Assembly (NCBI RefSeq): GCF_001544975.2
Contig: NZ_FCOG02000018.1
Span: forward strand, 69,094-133,093
DNA from: Caballeronia arationis
GTDB lineage: Bacteria; Pseudomonadota; Gammaproteobacteria; Burkholderiales; Burkholderiaceae
Direction: 5' to 3'
DNA: 64,000 nt
Part shown: piece by piece, positions 8,748-16,928 of the stretch
Position numbering within the stretch: position 1 is the stretch's first letter
Layout: every line of letters begins with the position of its first letter
Position numbers and translations under genes: made by a program
Notes under the pieces: generated by a model
Database searches by the model: none
The model's input: only the letters and a program-made list of their open reading frames with translations
Told to the model about the DNA's origin: nothing

Positions 8748-9632
8748 ATGACTTCCTCAGCAAATCTCGGCGGGCGCTTTACGTTCGCGGGCGGCGCGCT
8801 CACGGTGAACCGCATGGGCTACGGCGCGATGCAGCTCGCCGGTCCCCAGGTATTCGGGCCGCCCAAGGACGAAGACGCGGCCGTCGCCGTGCTGCGCGAA
8901 GCAATCGCGTGCGGTGTCGATCACATCGATACGTCGGATTTCTACGGCCCGCATGTAACCAACCAGATCATCCGCAAGGCGTTGCATCCGTATCCCGACG
9001 ATCTCGTAATCGTCACGAAAGTGGGCGCGCGCAGGGAGGCGGACAAGTCCTGGCCCGTCGCGCTCTCGCCGAAGGAACTCAAGGACGCCGTCCACGACAA
9101 TCTGCGCAATCTCGGACTCGACGTGCTCGATGTCGTGAATCTGCGCGTCGGCGGTGTGCACGGACCGTCGGAGGCGGCCATCGAAGCGCCGCTGACCGTG
9201 CTCGCCGACCTGAAGCGCCAAGGGCTGATCCGCCATATCGGCCTGAGCAACGTCACGCAGCGACAGTACGAGGAGGCACGGCCGATCGCGGAGATCGTCT
9301 GTGTGCAGAATCACTACAACCTCGCGCATCGCGACGACGATCCGATGATCGATGCGCTCGCCGCCGAGGGTGTCGCGTACACGCCGTTCTTTCCGCTGGG
9401 CGGATTCACGCCGCTGCAATCCTCGACGCTGGATCGCGCCGCCGCCGCGCTCGACGCCACGCCGATGCAAGTTGCGCTCGCGTGGCTGCTGCAGCGCTCG
9501 CCGAACATCCTGCTGATTCCGGGGACATCGTCGGTCGGGCATCTGCACGAGAATCTCGCGGCGGCATCGCTCGCGATTCTTCCCGAGGTACTGGCCGAGC
9601 TGAACGCGATCGGGTCCGGCGCGCCGGGTTGA
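8748..9632 (+). CDS. pdxI: Pyridoxal reductase-like aldo-keto reductase (PdxI/YdbC type)
   Basis: A 294-residue aldo-keto reductase that closely follows E. coli PdxI (formerly YdbC), which reduces pyridoxal to pyridoxine with NADPH in vitamin B6 salvage. Shared stretches include RMGYGAMQLAGP, HIDTSDFYGPHVTNQIIR, AVHDNLRNLGLDVLDVVNLR and ALAWLLQRSPNILLIPGTSS. Catalytic Asp61, Tyr66 and Lys91 are in place. The usual AKR His after the fourth strand is replaced (VVNLR), as it also is in PdxI. A ribosome site is present before the ATG (GGAG, in the run AACGGAGAAATCGC). It is divergently paired with a LysR regulator. The physiological substrate could be another aldehyde, but likeness to PdxI runs over the whole length. 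Confidence 0.85.
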   Translation: MTSSANLGGRFTFAGGALTVNRMGYGAMQLAGPQVFGPPKDEDAAVAVLREAIACGVDHIDTSDFYGPHVTNQIIRKALHPYPDDLVIVTKVGARREADKSWPVALSPKELKDAVHDNLRNLGLDVLDVVNLRVGGVHGPSEAAIEAPLTVLADLKRQGLIRHIGLSNVTQRQYEEARPIAEIVCVQNHYNLAHRDDDPMIDALAAEGVAYTPFFPLGGFTPLQSSTLDRAAAALDATPMQVALAWLLQRSPNILLIPGTSSVGHLHENLAAASLAILPEVLAELNAIGSGAPG

Positions 9633-9646
9633 ACGCGGTTGCGGCG

Positions 9647-10417
9647 TTATTCGACTTCGCCGTCGTCGGAGTCGGCGTCGAGGCCGCCGGAGGCGGTTTC
9701 GTGGTCCATCGCGGCGCCCGCGAGCGATGTCGCGAGTTCCGGATGCGCTTCCTTGCGCTCGCTGTAGCGGTCGGTCAGATAGTCGGTCCGGTCGCGCACG
9801 AGCAGCGTGAACTTGACCAGCTCCTCCATCACGTCGACGACCCGGTCGTAGTAGGACGAAGGCTTCATGCGGCCGTCGGCATCGAATTCCTGCCAGGCCT
9901 TCGCCACCGACGACTGGTTCGGAATGGTCACCATCCTCATCCACCGGCCGAGCACACGCAGCGCGTTGACCGCGTTGAACGACTGCGAGCCGCCGCTCAC
10001 CTGCATCACCGCCAGCGTGCGGCCCTGCGTCGGACGCACGCCGCCCGTCTCGAGCGGCAGCCAGTCGATCTGGTTCTTGAACACCGCCGTCAGCGTGCCG
10101 TGGCGCTCCGGACTGCACCAGACCTGCCCTTCCGACCAGAGCGACAGCGCGCGGAGTTCGCCGACTTTCGGATGATCGGCGGGAACGCTGTCGGCGAGCG
10201 GCAGGCCGTGCGGATCGAAGACGCGCGTCTCGGCGCCCAGATGCCGCAGGATGCGCTCGGCTTCGAACGCGAGCAGCCGGCTATACGACGTCGGCCGAAG
10301 CGATCCATACAGCAAGAGGATGCGCGGCGGATGCGACGAGATCGACAAAGGGGTGAGCTTCGCGAGGTCGGGAACGTCGGCGTGAGGCGCGCTCAGATTC
10401 GGCAAGTCAGACGACAT
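9647..10417 (-). CDS. arsH: ArsH NADPH-dependent FMN oxidoreductase
   Basis: A 256-residue ArsH-family flavodoxin-fold enzyme. The FMN-binding loop [12 protein letters not shown], the [20 protein letters not shown] stretch and the [26 protein letters not shown] segments are all family hallmarks. ArsH proteins use NADPH to reduce FMN, and several oxidise trivalent methylarsenicals or reduce quinones and metals, protecting against organoarsenicals and oxidative stress. The start ATG at 10417 overlaps the arsR stop (TGATG), so the two genes are translationally coupled in one operon. The C-terminal tail is acidic (Asp/Glu-rich). No arsenite pump (arsB or acr3) or arsenate reductase (arsC) gene lies beside it, which is unusual for a complete resistance locus. 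Confidence 0.92.
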   Translation of the reverse strand: MSSDLPNLSAPHADVPDLAKLTPLSISSHPPRILLLYGSLRPTSYSRLLAFEAERILRHLGAETRVFDPHGLPLADSVPADHPKVGELRALSLWSEGQVWCSPERHGTLTAVFKNQIDWLPLETGGVRPTQGRTLAVMQVSGGSQSFNAVNALRVLGRWMRMVTIPNQSSVAKAWQEFDADGRMKPSSYYDRVVDVMEELVKFTLLVRDRTDYLTDRYSERKEAHPELATSLAGAAMDHETASGGLDADSDDGEVE

Positions 10418-10740
10418 CAGCAATTTCCCGGTTGAAGAGCGCCGGCAGGGCAGGCGGCGCCCGAGCAGCAGTTCTCGGTCAGAAAGCCGATGAGACCGCT
10501 CATCGCATCGAAATTCGCCGAGTAGTAGATGAAGCGTCCCTCCTGCCGGCCGTTCACGAGCGCCGCATGCGACAGGTCCTTCAGATGGAACGAGAGCCCG
10601 GAAGGCGTCAGGCCGAGTTGCTGAGCGATTTCGCCCGCCGGCAAGCCCGCCGGACCGGCGACGACGAGCGCGCGAAAGATCGCGAGCCGCGATTCGTGGG
10701 CGAGCGCGCCAAGCGCGCGTACTGCGAGGTTCGGGTCCAT
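10417..10740 (-). CDS. arsR: ArsR-family arsenical/metal-responsive repressor
   Basis: A 107-residue winged-helix repressor of the ArsR/SmtB family. The DNA-recognition region is [19 protein letters not shown] (44-62), followed by the wing [13 protein letters not shown]. Instead of the CxC pair in the recognition helix of plasmid ArsR, the Cys residues are C-terminal: Cys91-Cys92 and Cys97, plus a final Cys107. This arrangement resembles the Acidithiobacillus-type ArsR, where C-terminal thiols bind As(III), so arsenite or a methylated arsenical is the likely inducer. It is the first gene of arsR-arsH and faces the EamA transporter across a 114-base promoter region containing a matching inverted repeat, so it probably represses both units. 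Confidence 0.9.
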   Translation of the reverse strand: MDPNLAVRALGALAHESRLAIFRALVVAGPAGLPAGEIAQQLGLTPSGLSFHLKDLSHAALVNGRQEGRFIYYSANFDAMSGLIGFLTENCCSGAACPAGALQPGNC

Positions 10741-10770
10741 GCGGCAGAGAATACGCGCGTCTCGACGTCG

Positions 10771-10788
10771 TTTCAAGTTTTGTTGAAA
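10771..10788. promoter_or_regulatory. Probable ArsR operator
   Basis: A perfect six-base inverted repeat, TTTCAA-N6-TTGAAA, sits 31-48 bases upstream of arsR and 67-84 bases upstream of the divergent EamA gene. Its AT-rich dyad in otherwise GC-rich DNA matches the style of ArsR/SmtB operators. Binding is inferred, not shown. Confidence 0.6.
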
Positions 10789-10854
10789 TAATGAGGGCGA
10801 CGGCTCGCGCGTAGTACTCTGATTGAAGATCAACCCACACGTCCGCTGTCGATC

Positions 10855-11904
10855 ATGTTCAATGCCGCACTCATCGCTCTTTCCGCCGCCGCGCTCTTCG
10901 GCGCGACTACGCCGCTCGCAAAAATCCTGCTCGGCGCGCTCTCGCCGTTCATGGTCGCGGGACTTTTCTATCTGGGCAGTGGGATCGGGCTGGCGTGCTG
11001 CATCCTGATTCGCCGCCTGCGCCAGAACACGCGCGAACGCGGTCACGAAAGCCATATTCCGCCCGCGGAAGTGCCGTGGCTGCTCGGCGCGATCGTCGCT
11101 GGCGGAATCGCCGGTCCCGCGCTCCTGATGCTCGGACTTTCCTCGACGCCGGCCGCGACCAGTTCGCTCCTGCTCAACCTCGAAGGCGTCCTGACGGCGG
11201 CGATCGCCTGGATCGTGTTTCGCGAGAATGTCGATGTTCAGGTGTTTCTCGGCATGGTCGCCATTGTCGCGGGCGGACTGCTGCTGTCCTGGCAGGGCGC
11301 GGCCGGCGTGCCCACCGGCGCGCTTTTGATCGTCGGCGCGTGCCTCTGCTGGGCCATCGACAACAATCTCACGCGCAAGGTCTCCACGCACGACGCGATG
11401 ACCATCGCCTGCATCAAGGGTCTGGCGGCGGGATGCGTGAACCTGTCGATCGCGCTGCTGCTCGGCGCGCATCTGCCCGCGACGGCGAAACTGGCCGCCG
11501 CCCTTTTCACCGGCTTTGCCGGCTACGGCGTGAGCCTCGTGCTTTTCGTCGTCGCGTTACGCCATCTCGGCACTGCGCGAACCGGGGCGTATTTCTCCGT
11601 GGCACCGCTGTTCGGCGTGGCGTTGTCGCTCGCGATCTGGCCCGAGGCGCCGCCCGTCGCCTTCTGGCTCGCCGCGCTTTTTATGGCGGCGGGCGTCTGG
11701 CTGCACATCCGCGAGCGTCACGAGCACGTTCATACGCACGAAGCGCTCGAACACAACCATCCGCACACGCACGACGAGCATCATCGCCATGCGCATCCGT
11801 TCCCCTACGACGGCGACGAGCCGCACACACACCCGCACCGCCACGCGCCGATCACCCATTCGCACGCGCACTACCCGGACATCCATCACCGTCATTCGCA
11901 TTGA
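10855..11904 (+). CDS. EamA/DMT-family transporter with His-rich C-terminal tail
   Basis: A 349-residue drug/metabolite transporter with two EamA domains (about ten transmembrane helices) in the first 285 residues. The last 62 residues hold 23 histidines in HxH and HHxH patterns, broken by one acidic PYDGDE segment. Such tails occur in metal exporters and metallochaperones, suggesting that the protein binds or transports a transition metal or metalloid. It is divergent from arsR-arsH and shares the presumptive ArsR operator, so it may be the export step of this locus in place of ArsB or Acr3. That role is an inference; EamA proteins also move amino acids and nucleobases. No strong ribosome site precedes the ATG at 10855. 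Confidence 0.8.
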   Translation: MFNAALIALSAAALFGATTPLAKILLGALSPFMVAGLFYLGSGIGLACCILIRRLRQNTRERGHESHIPPAEVPWLLGAIVAGGIAGPALLMLGLSSTPAATSSLLLNLEGVLTAAIAWIVFRENVDVQVFLGMVAIVAGGLLLSWQGAAGVPTGALLIVGACLCWAIDNNLTRKVSTHDAMTIACIKGLAAGCVNLSIALLLGAHLPATAKLAAALFTGFAGYGVSLVLFVVALRHLGTARTGAYFSVAPLFGVALSLAIWPEAPPVAFWLAALFMAAGVWLHIRERHEHVHTHEALEHNHPHTHDEHHRHAHPFPYDGDEPHTHPHRHAPITHSHAHYPDIHHRHSH

Positions 11905-12010
11905 TCCCGCTGAACGTTCGTCGCGCGAGCCACGGAGCATCGCGACCTGTTTTTTCGACCGTTCGCGTCTATAACGGATTCAATCGACCACCGACAGACC
12001 GACAGTTCAC

Positions 12011-12403
12011 ATGGATGACACCCAGCGGCTGAAATACTTGCGGATCGCGCTGGTCGCGGTCGGCGTGATATCGGTCGCGGGCATTTATCCGCTGATGCTC
12101 GTCTGGCCCTCGGGCTGGACCTGGCACACCGGCTATTCCGACTATCCGGCGATGATCGTCGGCATCTATGCGACGCTTGGCGTCTTCCTGATCCGGGCCG
12201 CGCGCGATCCGCTCGCCCACCTGAGCCTCATCTGGTTCACCGTGTGGTCGAGCGTGGTTCACGGTTCGATCATGACGGTGCAGTCGTTCGCCCACCCGGC
12301 GCATCGCGCTCACCTGCTCGGCGACGTCCCCGCGCTCTTCATCGTCGCGATCGTGCTGGCCGTGCTGACGCCTCGCGCAGGAAAGGCATCGTCCGTGCGG
12401 TAG
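12011..12403 (+). CDS. Small four-helix membrane protein (DUF6632-like)
   Basis: A 130-residue protein with four predicted membrane helices: about 9-33, 45-62, 70-90 and 103-121. The pattern and motifs (YPLMLVWPSGWTWHTG, MIVGIYATLGVFL, WFTVWSSVVHGSIM) resemble the uncharacterised DUF6632 group of small membrane proteins, though I recall that family only loosely. Conserved-looking His and Trp residues lie near the ends of the helices. It is 62 bases upstream of the HAD phosphatase gene and in the same direction, so the two may be co-transcribed. The function is unknown. Confidence 0.65.
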   Translation: MDDTQRLKYLRIALVAVGVISVAGIYPLMLVWPSGWTWHTGYSDYPAMIVGIYATLGVFLIRAARDPLAHLSLIWFTVWSSVVHGSIMTVQSFAHPAHRAHLLGDVPALFIVAIVLAVLTPRAGKASSVR

Positions 12404-12466
12404 TACGATGCGCATTCGACACCGCCGGCGCGCCGCCTGTCGCAAACTCTTCCAAGGATTGACATC

Positions 12467-13141
12467 ATGCGAATCGAAACCTCGTTCCTGTTCGATCTCG
12501 ACGGCACACTCGTCGACAGCGTCTACCAGCACGTGCTGGCGTGGAAGGAAGCACTCGACGATGAAGGGATCGAACTGTCGGTGTGGCGCATCCATCGCAA
12601 GATCGGCATGAGCGGCGGCCTGTTCACCAACCAGTTGCTGCGCGAGACGCACGGCGAGATCAGTCCGGACCGCGTCGAACGGCTGCGGCGCTCGCATGCG
12701 GACGCGTACAAGCGGCTGCGCGCACAGGTGTGTCCGCTGCCAGGCGCGCGCGAGCTGCTCGCGGCGCTGACACACGCCGGCACGCGCTGGGCCATTGCGA
12801 CCAGCGGCCGGATGGAAACGGCGGCGGTGAATCTGGCGGCGCTTGGCGTCGATCCGGCGACGGCGGTCGTCGTCACGCGCGACGATGTGAAATACGCGAA
12901 GCCCGATCCCGACCTGTTCATCGCGGCGGCGGAGCGGCTCGGCGTATCGATCGAGCACACGGTGGTGGTCGGCGACAGCATCTGGGACATGCTCGCCGCG
13001 CGACGCTGCCGCTCGCTCGGCGTCGGCCTGCTGTCGGGCGGGTATGGAATGGATGAACTGGAACGCGCGGGCGCGCTGCGCGTATACGAAGATCCGGCGG
13101 ACCTACTGCTGCACCTGGATGAGGTGGCCGCGCGGCCGTAG
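12467..13141 (+). CDS. HAD-superfamily hydrolase, subfamily IA
   Basis: A 224-residue haloacid dehalogenase-type phosphatase or phosphomutase. All four HAD motifs are visible: DLDGTLVDS (nucleophile Asp10 and acid/base Asp12), ATSGR (motif II), the Lys of KYAKPDPD (motif III) and VVGDSIWDM (motif IV). A helical cap of about 70 residues sits between motifs I and II, as in phosphoglycolate phosphatase and beta-phosphoglucomutase relatives. It would remove phosphate from a small phosphorylated metabolite in the cytoplasm; the substrate cannot be assigned. AAGGA precedes the ATG by nine bases. It converges on the DUF3597 gene. Confidence 0.87.
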   Translation: MRIETSFLFDLDGTLVDSVYQHVLAWKEALDDEGIELSVWRIHRKIGMSGGLFTNQLLRETHGEISPDRVERLRRSHADAYKRLRAQVCPLPGARELLAALTHAGTRWAIATSGRMETAAVNLAALGVDPATAVVVTRDDVKYAKPDPDLFIAAAERLGVSIEHTVVVGDSIWDMLAARRCRSLGVGLLSGGYGMDELERAGALRVYEDPADLLLHLDEVAARP

Positions 13142-13146
13142 TTGAC

Positions 13147-13178
13147 GGGAGTCCGCGCGAAACCGGCGCGGATCTCCC
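13147..13178. terminator. Hairpin between convergent genes
   Basis: GGGAGTCCGCGC pairs with GCGCGGATCTCCC (12 base pairs with one bulge, seven-base loop) right after the HAD stop codon and before the end of the DUF3597 gene. There is no T-run, so it could be a weak or Rho-assisted bidirectional terminator. Confidence 0.4.
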
Positions 13179-13198
13179 CGATTCAGCGTCGTCGCTGA

Positions 13199-13645
13199 TC
13201 AGTCCTTGAGGTCGTCGGGCACCTTGCCGCCGTTTTGCGCGAGTTTTTGCATGACCGCCTTGTGCAGCCACATGTTCATCGCGGCCGAATCCTCGGTGTT
13301 TCCGCTGTAATGCAGTTCCGTCGCCAGTTCCTTGCGCGCGGCGAGGCTGCTGTCGAGCCCCAGCAGTTTCATCAGATCGACGATCGACGTGCGCCAGTTG
13401 AGTTCCTGCCCCTGATTCGCCTGCATGCTGCTGAGAACGGCTTCGACATCCACGACCGGCATCGGTGTGACGGGCGGCTGGACGGCGCCCGCTGCCGCTG
13501 GCGTCGACGAACGCGACGGCGCGGCGGTCGCGCCCGCGGGACTCGGTTGTTGCGGCGTGGCGGGCGCCGCGGCCGCGCCGGAACCTGAGGCCGCCGGATG
13601 GTCGTGCGGGAATATCTTGTTGAGGATGGTCGAGAAGATGCTCAT
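13199..13645 (-). CDS. DUF3597 domain protein
   Basis: A 148-residue protein beginning MSIFSTILNKIFP, the typical start of the DUF3597 family, followed by an Ala/Pro/Ser-rich linker of about 50 residues and a compact C-terminal helical domain (VDVEAVLSSM, NWRTSIVDLMKLLGLDSSLAARKELA, WLHKAVMQKLAQNGG). The fold is related to small LysM-associated or stress-related proteins, but no biochemical role is established. The ATG at 13645 has a GGAG site. An in-frame extension to 13813 is Arg/Lys-rich and lacks a ribosome site, so it was not used. It is monocistronic. Confidence 0.85.
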   Translation of the reverse strand: MSIFSTILNKIFPHDHPAASGSGAAAAPATPQQPSPAGATAAPSRSSTPAAAGAVQPPVTPMPVVDVEAVLSSMQANQGQELNWRTSIVDLMKLLGLDSSLAARKELATELHYSGNTEDSAAMNMWLHKAVMQKLAQNGGKVPDDLKD

Positions 13646-14070
13646 GTCGGTCTCCGTGAAGTGGGCTGATCGCCTCGTCCGGAAACGCAACGATCGTTCC
13701 CAGCCATTCAATTTGCGCTGATCCGCCCGTTTATCGGCTGACCGAGGCCGTTTCGCGCTCGGCGATGTCTCGCGCATCAGAAGCGTTTTCTTCATGTTGA
13801 TGCCGAATTGCAACGCCGACTAAAAAATGCCAGCCGCCGCATAAGCGGCGCCCTATAACAAAAGCAGGAAGCAAAAAACCGGCACGCACGCATGCATCCT
13901 TAGCCGTATGAATCGCAGTCGGCGCCAGTCGTTAAGCGTTTTCTTAAGAACGCAAGAGCCGCTTCCCCGGAACGCGCGCGCGAATAGTCGCGGCGCGCAC
14001 ATTTGATTCGAACCCATCTCGCGCGAGCCAGGGACTCCCGCCCCCGAAGCCTCATGCAAGGAGCATCAAA
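13646..14070. other. Intergenic region with small hairpins
   Basis: This is 425 non-coding bases between two divergent small genes, so promoters for both should lie here. I see two short inverted repeats. One is GCCGC-ATAA-GCGGC near 13832-13849, with an A-run on its left side. The other is GCGTT-TTCTTAAG-AACGC near 13937-13955. Neither has the form of a clean terminator for a neighbouring gene. I cannot support an RNA gene. Confidence 0.3.
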
Positions 14071-14364
14071 ATGAAATCCACTTTCGTTTTGACCGCAGCA
14101 GCCGCCGCGGCCGGCCTCGTCCTACTCGCATTGCCGGAAATAGCAGGCGGCCAGGAAACGCGCAGCGCCCCGCCGACCGCGCGCGCCATGATGCAGCACA
14201 ACGCCAACCAGTCGGCGCAGTCCACCACCGACATGTCCTATGGCGGCGTCACCGACACGCAAAGCGCCACAGGCGGCGTGAACGCGACGCCGGCGCCCGC
14301 CGACACCGCGCCTGCGCAGGACAAAAACGGCATGCCGTCGACGCAGGCGCCGTCGCGGTGGTAA
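14071..14364 (+). CDS. Small secreted protein, unknown function
   Basis: A 97-residue protein with a convincing Sec signal peptide (MKSTF, then Ala/Leu-rich core, cleavage near AGGQ-E). The mature part is short, polar and rich in Ala, Thr, Gln, Ser and Pro with no Cys, so it is probably disordered in the periplasm. AAGGAG lies seven bases before the ATG. Small exported proteins of this kind are frequent in Burkholderia genomes and mostly uncharacterised. The similar protein at 63600 in this window shares the style (signal peptide plus low-complexity polar tail) but not a clear alignment. Confidence 0.7.
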   Translation: MKSTFVLTAAAAAAGLVLLALPEIAGGQETRSAPPTARAMMQHNANQSAQSTTDMSYGGVTDTQSATGGVNATPAPADTAPAQDKNGMPSTQAPSRW

Positions 14365-14388
14365 GGCACCGCCTCCGTCCATCGGATG

Positions 14389-14426
14389 AACCGCAGCCGG
14401 GCCCGCACCCCGCAGCCCGGCCGGTT
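14389..14426. terminator. GC-rich hairpin between convergent genes
   Basis: AACCG plus CCGGGC pair with GCCCGG plus CGGTT across a 12-base loop, between the end of the small secreted protein gene and the end of the pectinase gene. There is no T-run. It is a possible bidirectional terminator. Confidence 0.35.
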
Positions 14427-14437
14427 CGCGATTCGCG

Positions 14438-16450
14438 CTAGCGCGCGTCGCTCACGGTCGTATTCATCGTCTTGCCCGCGATCAGCGTGTTTTTCAGCGT
14501 GATGTCGTGCACGTTGTACGCGTAGATCGGCCCGGGCGTCGTCGAGGTGGCCGGCCCGGCGGCGACCGGCGTGCCGAAGTCGCAATTGGTGATGGTGACG
14601 CCGGCGATCGCGGGAATCGTCGGTGCCGGGGCGGGGCCGTTGTAGTCGAACGCGACCGGACCCTGCGCGACGATCGCCTGGAAGCATGAGCCCGTCAGCC
14701 CGTTCAGCGTCACGTTGCTCGCCTTCACGTTCGAAATATTGACGTTCTGCACGAGCGCCGGACGCGTGCGGATCGCGTCCTTCGACGGCTGGTAGTCGCA
14801 GTCAAAGGTGACGATCCCGCCCTGCGCCGCCGACGGGTTCGCGGCGGCGGCCGTCGACACGCCGAGCGGCACGCTCGCATTGATCGGGCTGCCCGCGAGC
14901 AGGCTGCTGCCGTAGCCCGAAGGCGTCAGGCTCACGCCGTTCGGCAGCGTCACGTTGTCGACGTAGAAATCCTTCACGAAGCCGCCGCGGTTCATGTTGG
15001 TCTTGATGCGGATCGCGATGTTGAGCGAATTGGTCGCCCAGAACTGGTTGAGCATCGCGAGATTGCGCGCGTAGATCTTCTGCACGCCGCCGCCCATTTC
15101 GCTGCCGAGCGTGATGCCGCCGTGGCCGCTGTTCATCGTGCAGTTCTGGATGACGTGGTTCTGCGCCGGGCCGTATTCGTTGTCGAGGTTCTTGCCCGAC
15201 TTGATCGCGATGCAGTCGTCGCCGGTGTTGAACACGACGCTGTCGCACAGCACCATGTCGCAGGCGTCGGGATCGAAACCGTCGTTGTTCGGGCCGATGC
15301 TGTCCACGGTCACGGTGCGGATCACGACGTTCTTGCAGTCGGTCGGATGGTGCTGCCAGAACGGAGTGTTGTTGGTGCGATAGCTTTCCATCAGCACGTT
15401 CGTGCAGCCGATGAACTCGACCATGCACGGCCGCAGGTAGTGGCCGATGCCGAAAATGCGCTTCTCGATGGCGACACCCGCCTCCGACAACGCCGGCAGG
15501 TAGTTCTGGTCCTGCTGCCAGGGCGTGGCGGGATCGGTGAGCTGCTTGTAGAGCGTATCGGAGATGCCGGGCGCGGCCGTCTTCAGGTCGACGTTATTCG
15601 GGTTGGAATACGCCTGCGACGGCGTCGACGAGCCGGCGAAACCGTAGGCGCCGCTGTTGCCCTTCCAGGTCCACCAGCAGGTGCTCGTATTGCCCGTGCC
15701 GGCGAAAGGCGTCATCGCCTGTCCGTTCAGCACGGAGGTGTTGCCTTCGCCGGTGATCGCGACGTTCGTCTGGTTGCGCGCGTAGACCGGCGGGCCGTAG
15801 TTCAGGCAGTCGTTCGATTGCCAGCGGCTGTAGTAGAGCTTGCCGTTGGTGCCGCAGTCGACCGGGCCGTCCTTCGCGTAATCGGCGGGGTTCGGGCTGA
15901 AGTAGATCGTGCAGTTCGCGCTCAGGTGAAAGTTGACGTTCGAGAGCAGCACGATCGGGCCTGCGCAGTACCACGTGCCCGCCGGAACGACCACGCTTCC
16001 GCCGCCCGCCGCGTTGCACGCCGCGATGGCCGCGAGGAACGCGGGACGCGAATCGAAGGAGCCGGGCGCGTTCGTCTGGTCGGCGCCCGTGCTGAGCGGA
16101 GATTTCGACGGGTCGGTGTACGGGTTCGCCGCGACGACGACCGCACACGGCTTGGCGCCGTAATCCGTGACGATGAACTGGCGGCTCGGGAACATCGACT
16201 GCGCCACGCCCTGCAGGGCATTGATGATCTGCGTGCCCGCGCCGGTCGAACCCCAGATCGGATCTTCGACGACGGGCGGCGTCGTGGTCGATCCGGAATC
16301 GTCGTTGCCGCCGCAGCCGCCGAGCACGCCGAGCGTGCCGAAAAGCGACGCACCCGCCGATGCGCCCGCGAACTTCACGAAAGTGCGTCGCGCAGGCGAA
16401 TGCAACGCGACGGGCGTGCGGTCCAGCGTCCTGTCCTTCGATTGCTTCAT
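14438..16450 (-). CDS. GH28 polygalacturonase-like Tat lipoprotein
   Basis: A 670-residue glycoside hydrolase of family 28, which hydrolyses galacturonan bonds in pectin. The four GH28 motifs are present in order: GPNNDGFDPD (NTD-type site), NTGDDCIAIKSG (catalytic Asp pair), SGHGGITLGSE (catalytic His) and RIKT. The N-terminus combines a twin-arginine motif (RRTFVK) with a hydrophobic stretch ending LGGC, so it is likely exported folded by Tat and lipid-anchored. It is longer than typical 400-500-residue family members, with an extended N-terminal part and additional strands. AAGGAGA precedes the ATG at 16450. It is divergent from the hexuronate transporter and galacturonate oxidation genes, which fits a role in supplying galacturonate from pectin. 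Confidence 0.88.
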   Translation of the reverse strand: MKQSKDRTLDRTPVALHSPARRTFVKFAGASAGASLFGTLGVLGGCGGNDDSGSTTTPPVVEDPIWGSTGAGTQIINALQGVAQSMFPSRQFIVTDYGAKPCAVVVAANPYTDPSKSPLSTGADQTNAPGSFDSRPAFLAAIAACNAAGGGSVVVPAGTWYCAGPIVLLSNVNFHLSANCTIYFSPNPADYAKDGPVDCGTNGKLYYSRWQSNDCLNYGPPVYARNQTNVAITGEGNTSVLNGQAMTPFAGTGNTSTCWWTWKGNSGAYGFAGSSTPSQAYSNPNNVDLKTAAPGISDTLYKQLTDPATPWQQDQNYLPALSEAGVAIEKRIFGIGHYLRPCMVEFIGCTNVLMESYRTNNTPFWQHHPTDCKNVVIRTVTVDSIGPNNDGFDPDACDMVLCDSVVFNTGDDCIAIKSGKNLDNEYGPAQNHVIQNCTMNSGHGGITLGSEMGGGVQKIYARNLAMLNQFWATNSLNIAIRIKTNMNRGGFVKDFYVDNVTLPNGVSLTPSGYGSSLLAGSPINASVPLGVSTAAAANPSAAQGGIVTFDCDYQPSKDAIRTRPALVQNVNISNVKASNVTLNGLTGSCFQAIVAQGPVAFDYNGPAPAPTIPAIAGVTITNCDFGTPVAAGPATSTTPGPIYAYNVHDITLKNTLIAGKTMNTTVSDAR

Positions 16451-16592
16451 TCTCGTCTCCTTATCCGGCCGGGCCGGTTGCTCACGGTGGGTTGTGGTCG
16501 TGTATTTCCGTGCTGGTCGCGGCCGACGTAAAACGTTTGCCCGGACTCGTCCACAACGACTCCGGTCGCTGTTCTCATTGCTGCATAGAAAC

Positions 16593-16605
16593 GATGTCAT
16601 ACAAC
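16593..16605. promoter_or_regulatory. Candidate GntR operator, pectinase side
   Basis: GATGTCATACAAC, which reads GTTGTATGACATC on the other strand. It matches the motif found at the garD/kdgD promoter and lies about 145 bases upstream of the GH28 start. Confidence 0.5.
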
Positions 16606-16814
16606 TAAGAACATTTTCTATCCAGCGCCTCAGCGGTTTATCCGCCGCGATGTCGCTGACAATATCCAAGTTGTCAGGCAGACGTCAAGCAACTTTTCCA
16701 GCGATCCTGGACCGTATAAACCCTGTGTGTAAGGCTTTGAAAGGCTAAGAAGCTGTCCGTGTTTACCCGTTAGTTAATCGTTTTCCATTGACAGGGCATC
16801 ACGATTCACCGAAA

Positions 16815-16827
16815 GTTGTCGTACATC
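16815..16827. promoter_or_regulatory. Candidate GntR operator, hexuronate operon, distal
   Basis: GTTGTCGTACATC, whose complement GATGTACGACAAC contains the TGTACGAC core. It lies about 105 bases upstream of the hexuronate transporter start and 36 bases from the next copy. Confidence 0.45.
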
Positions 16828-16850
16828 TTCACGAAATTAGACGCTCGATA

Positions 16851-16863
16851 GTTGTACGACGTC
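16851..16863. promoter_or_regulatory. Candidate GntR operator, hexuronate operon, proximal
   Basis: GTTGTACGACGTC. It shares its first nine bases with the garD/kdgD element at 22631 and lies 66 bases upstream of the transporter start, a position suited to repression. Confidence 0.55.
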
Positions 16864-16928
16864 ACATATTTAGATTCAACGGCAACCCTAGCCGCAGCAA
16901 CACCTACGCAACTGGAAGGAGACACGCC

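Larger units (their letters stand above)
16451..16928. other. Divergent promoter region: pectinase / hexuronate operon
   Basis: This is 478 non-coding bases, less GC-rich than the genes, between the GH28 gene and the hexuronate transporter. It contains three copies of the GTTGTAnGA-type motif, annotated separately, which recur at the garD/kdgD and regulator promoters. No coding sequence is supported here. Confidence 0.6.

Noticed and set aside
13823..13855. GCCGC hairpin with A-run as terminator
   Set aside because: The T-run would be on the minus strand, but no minus-strand gene lies to its right, and the run is eight bases from the stem.
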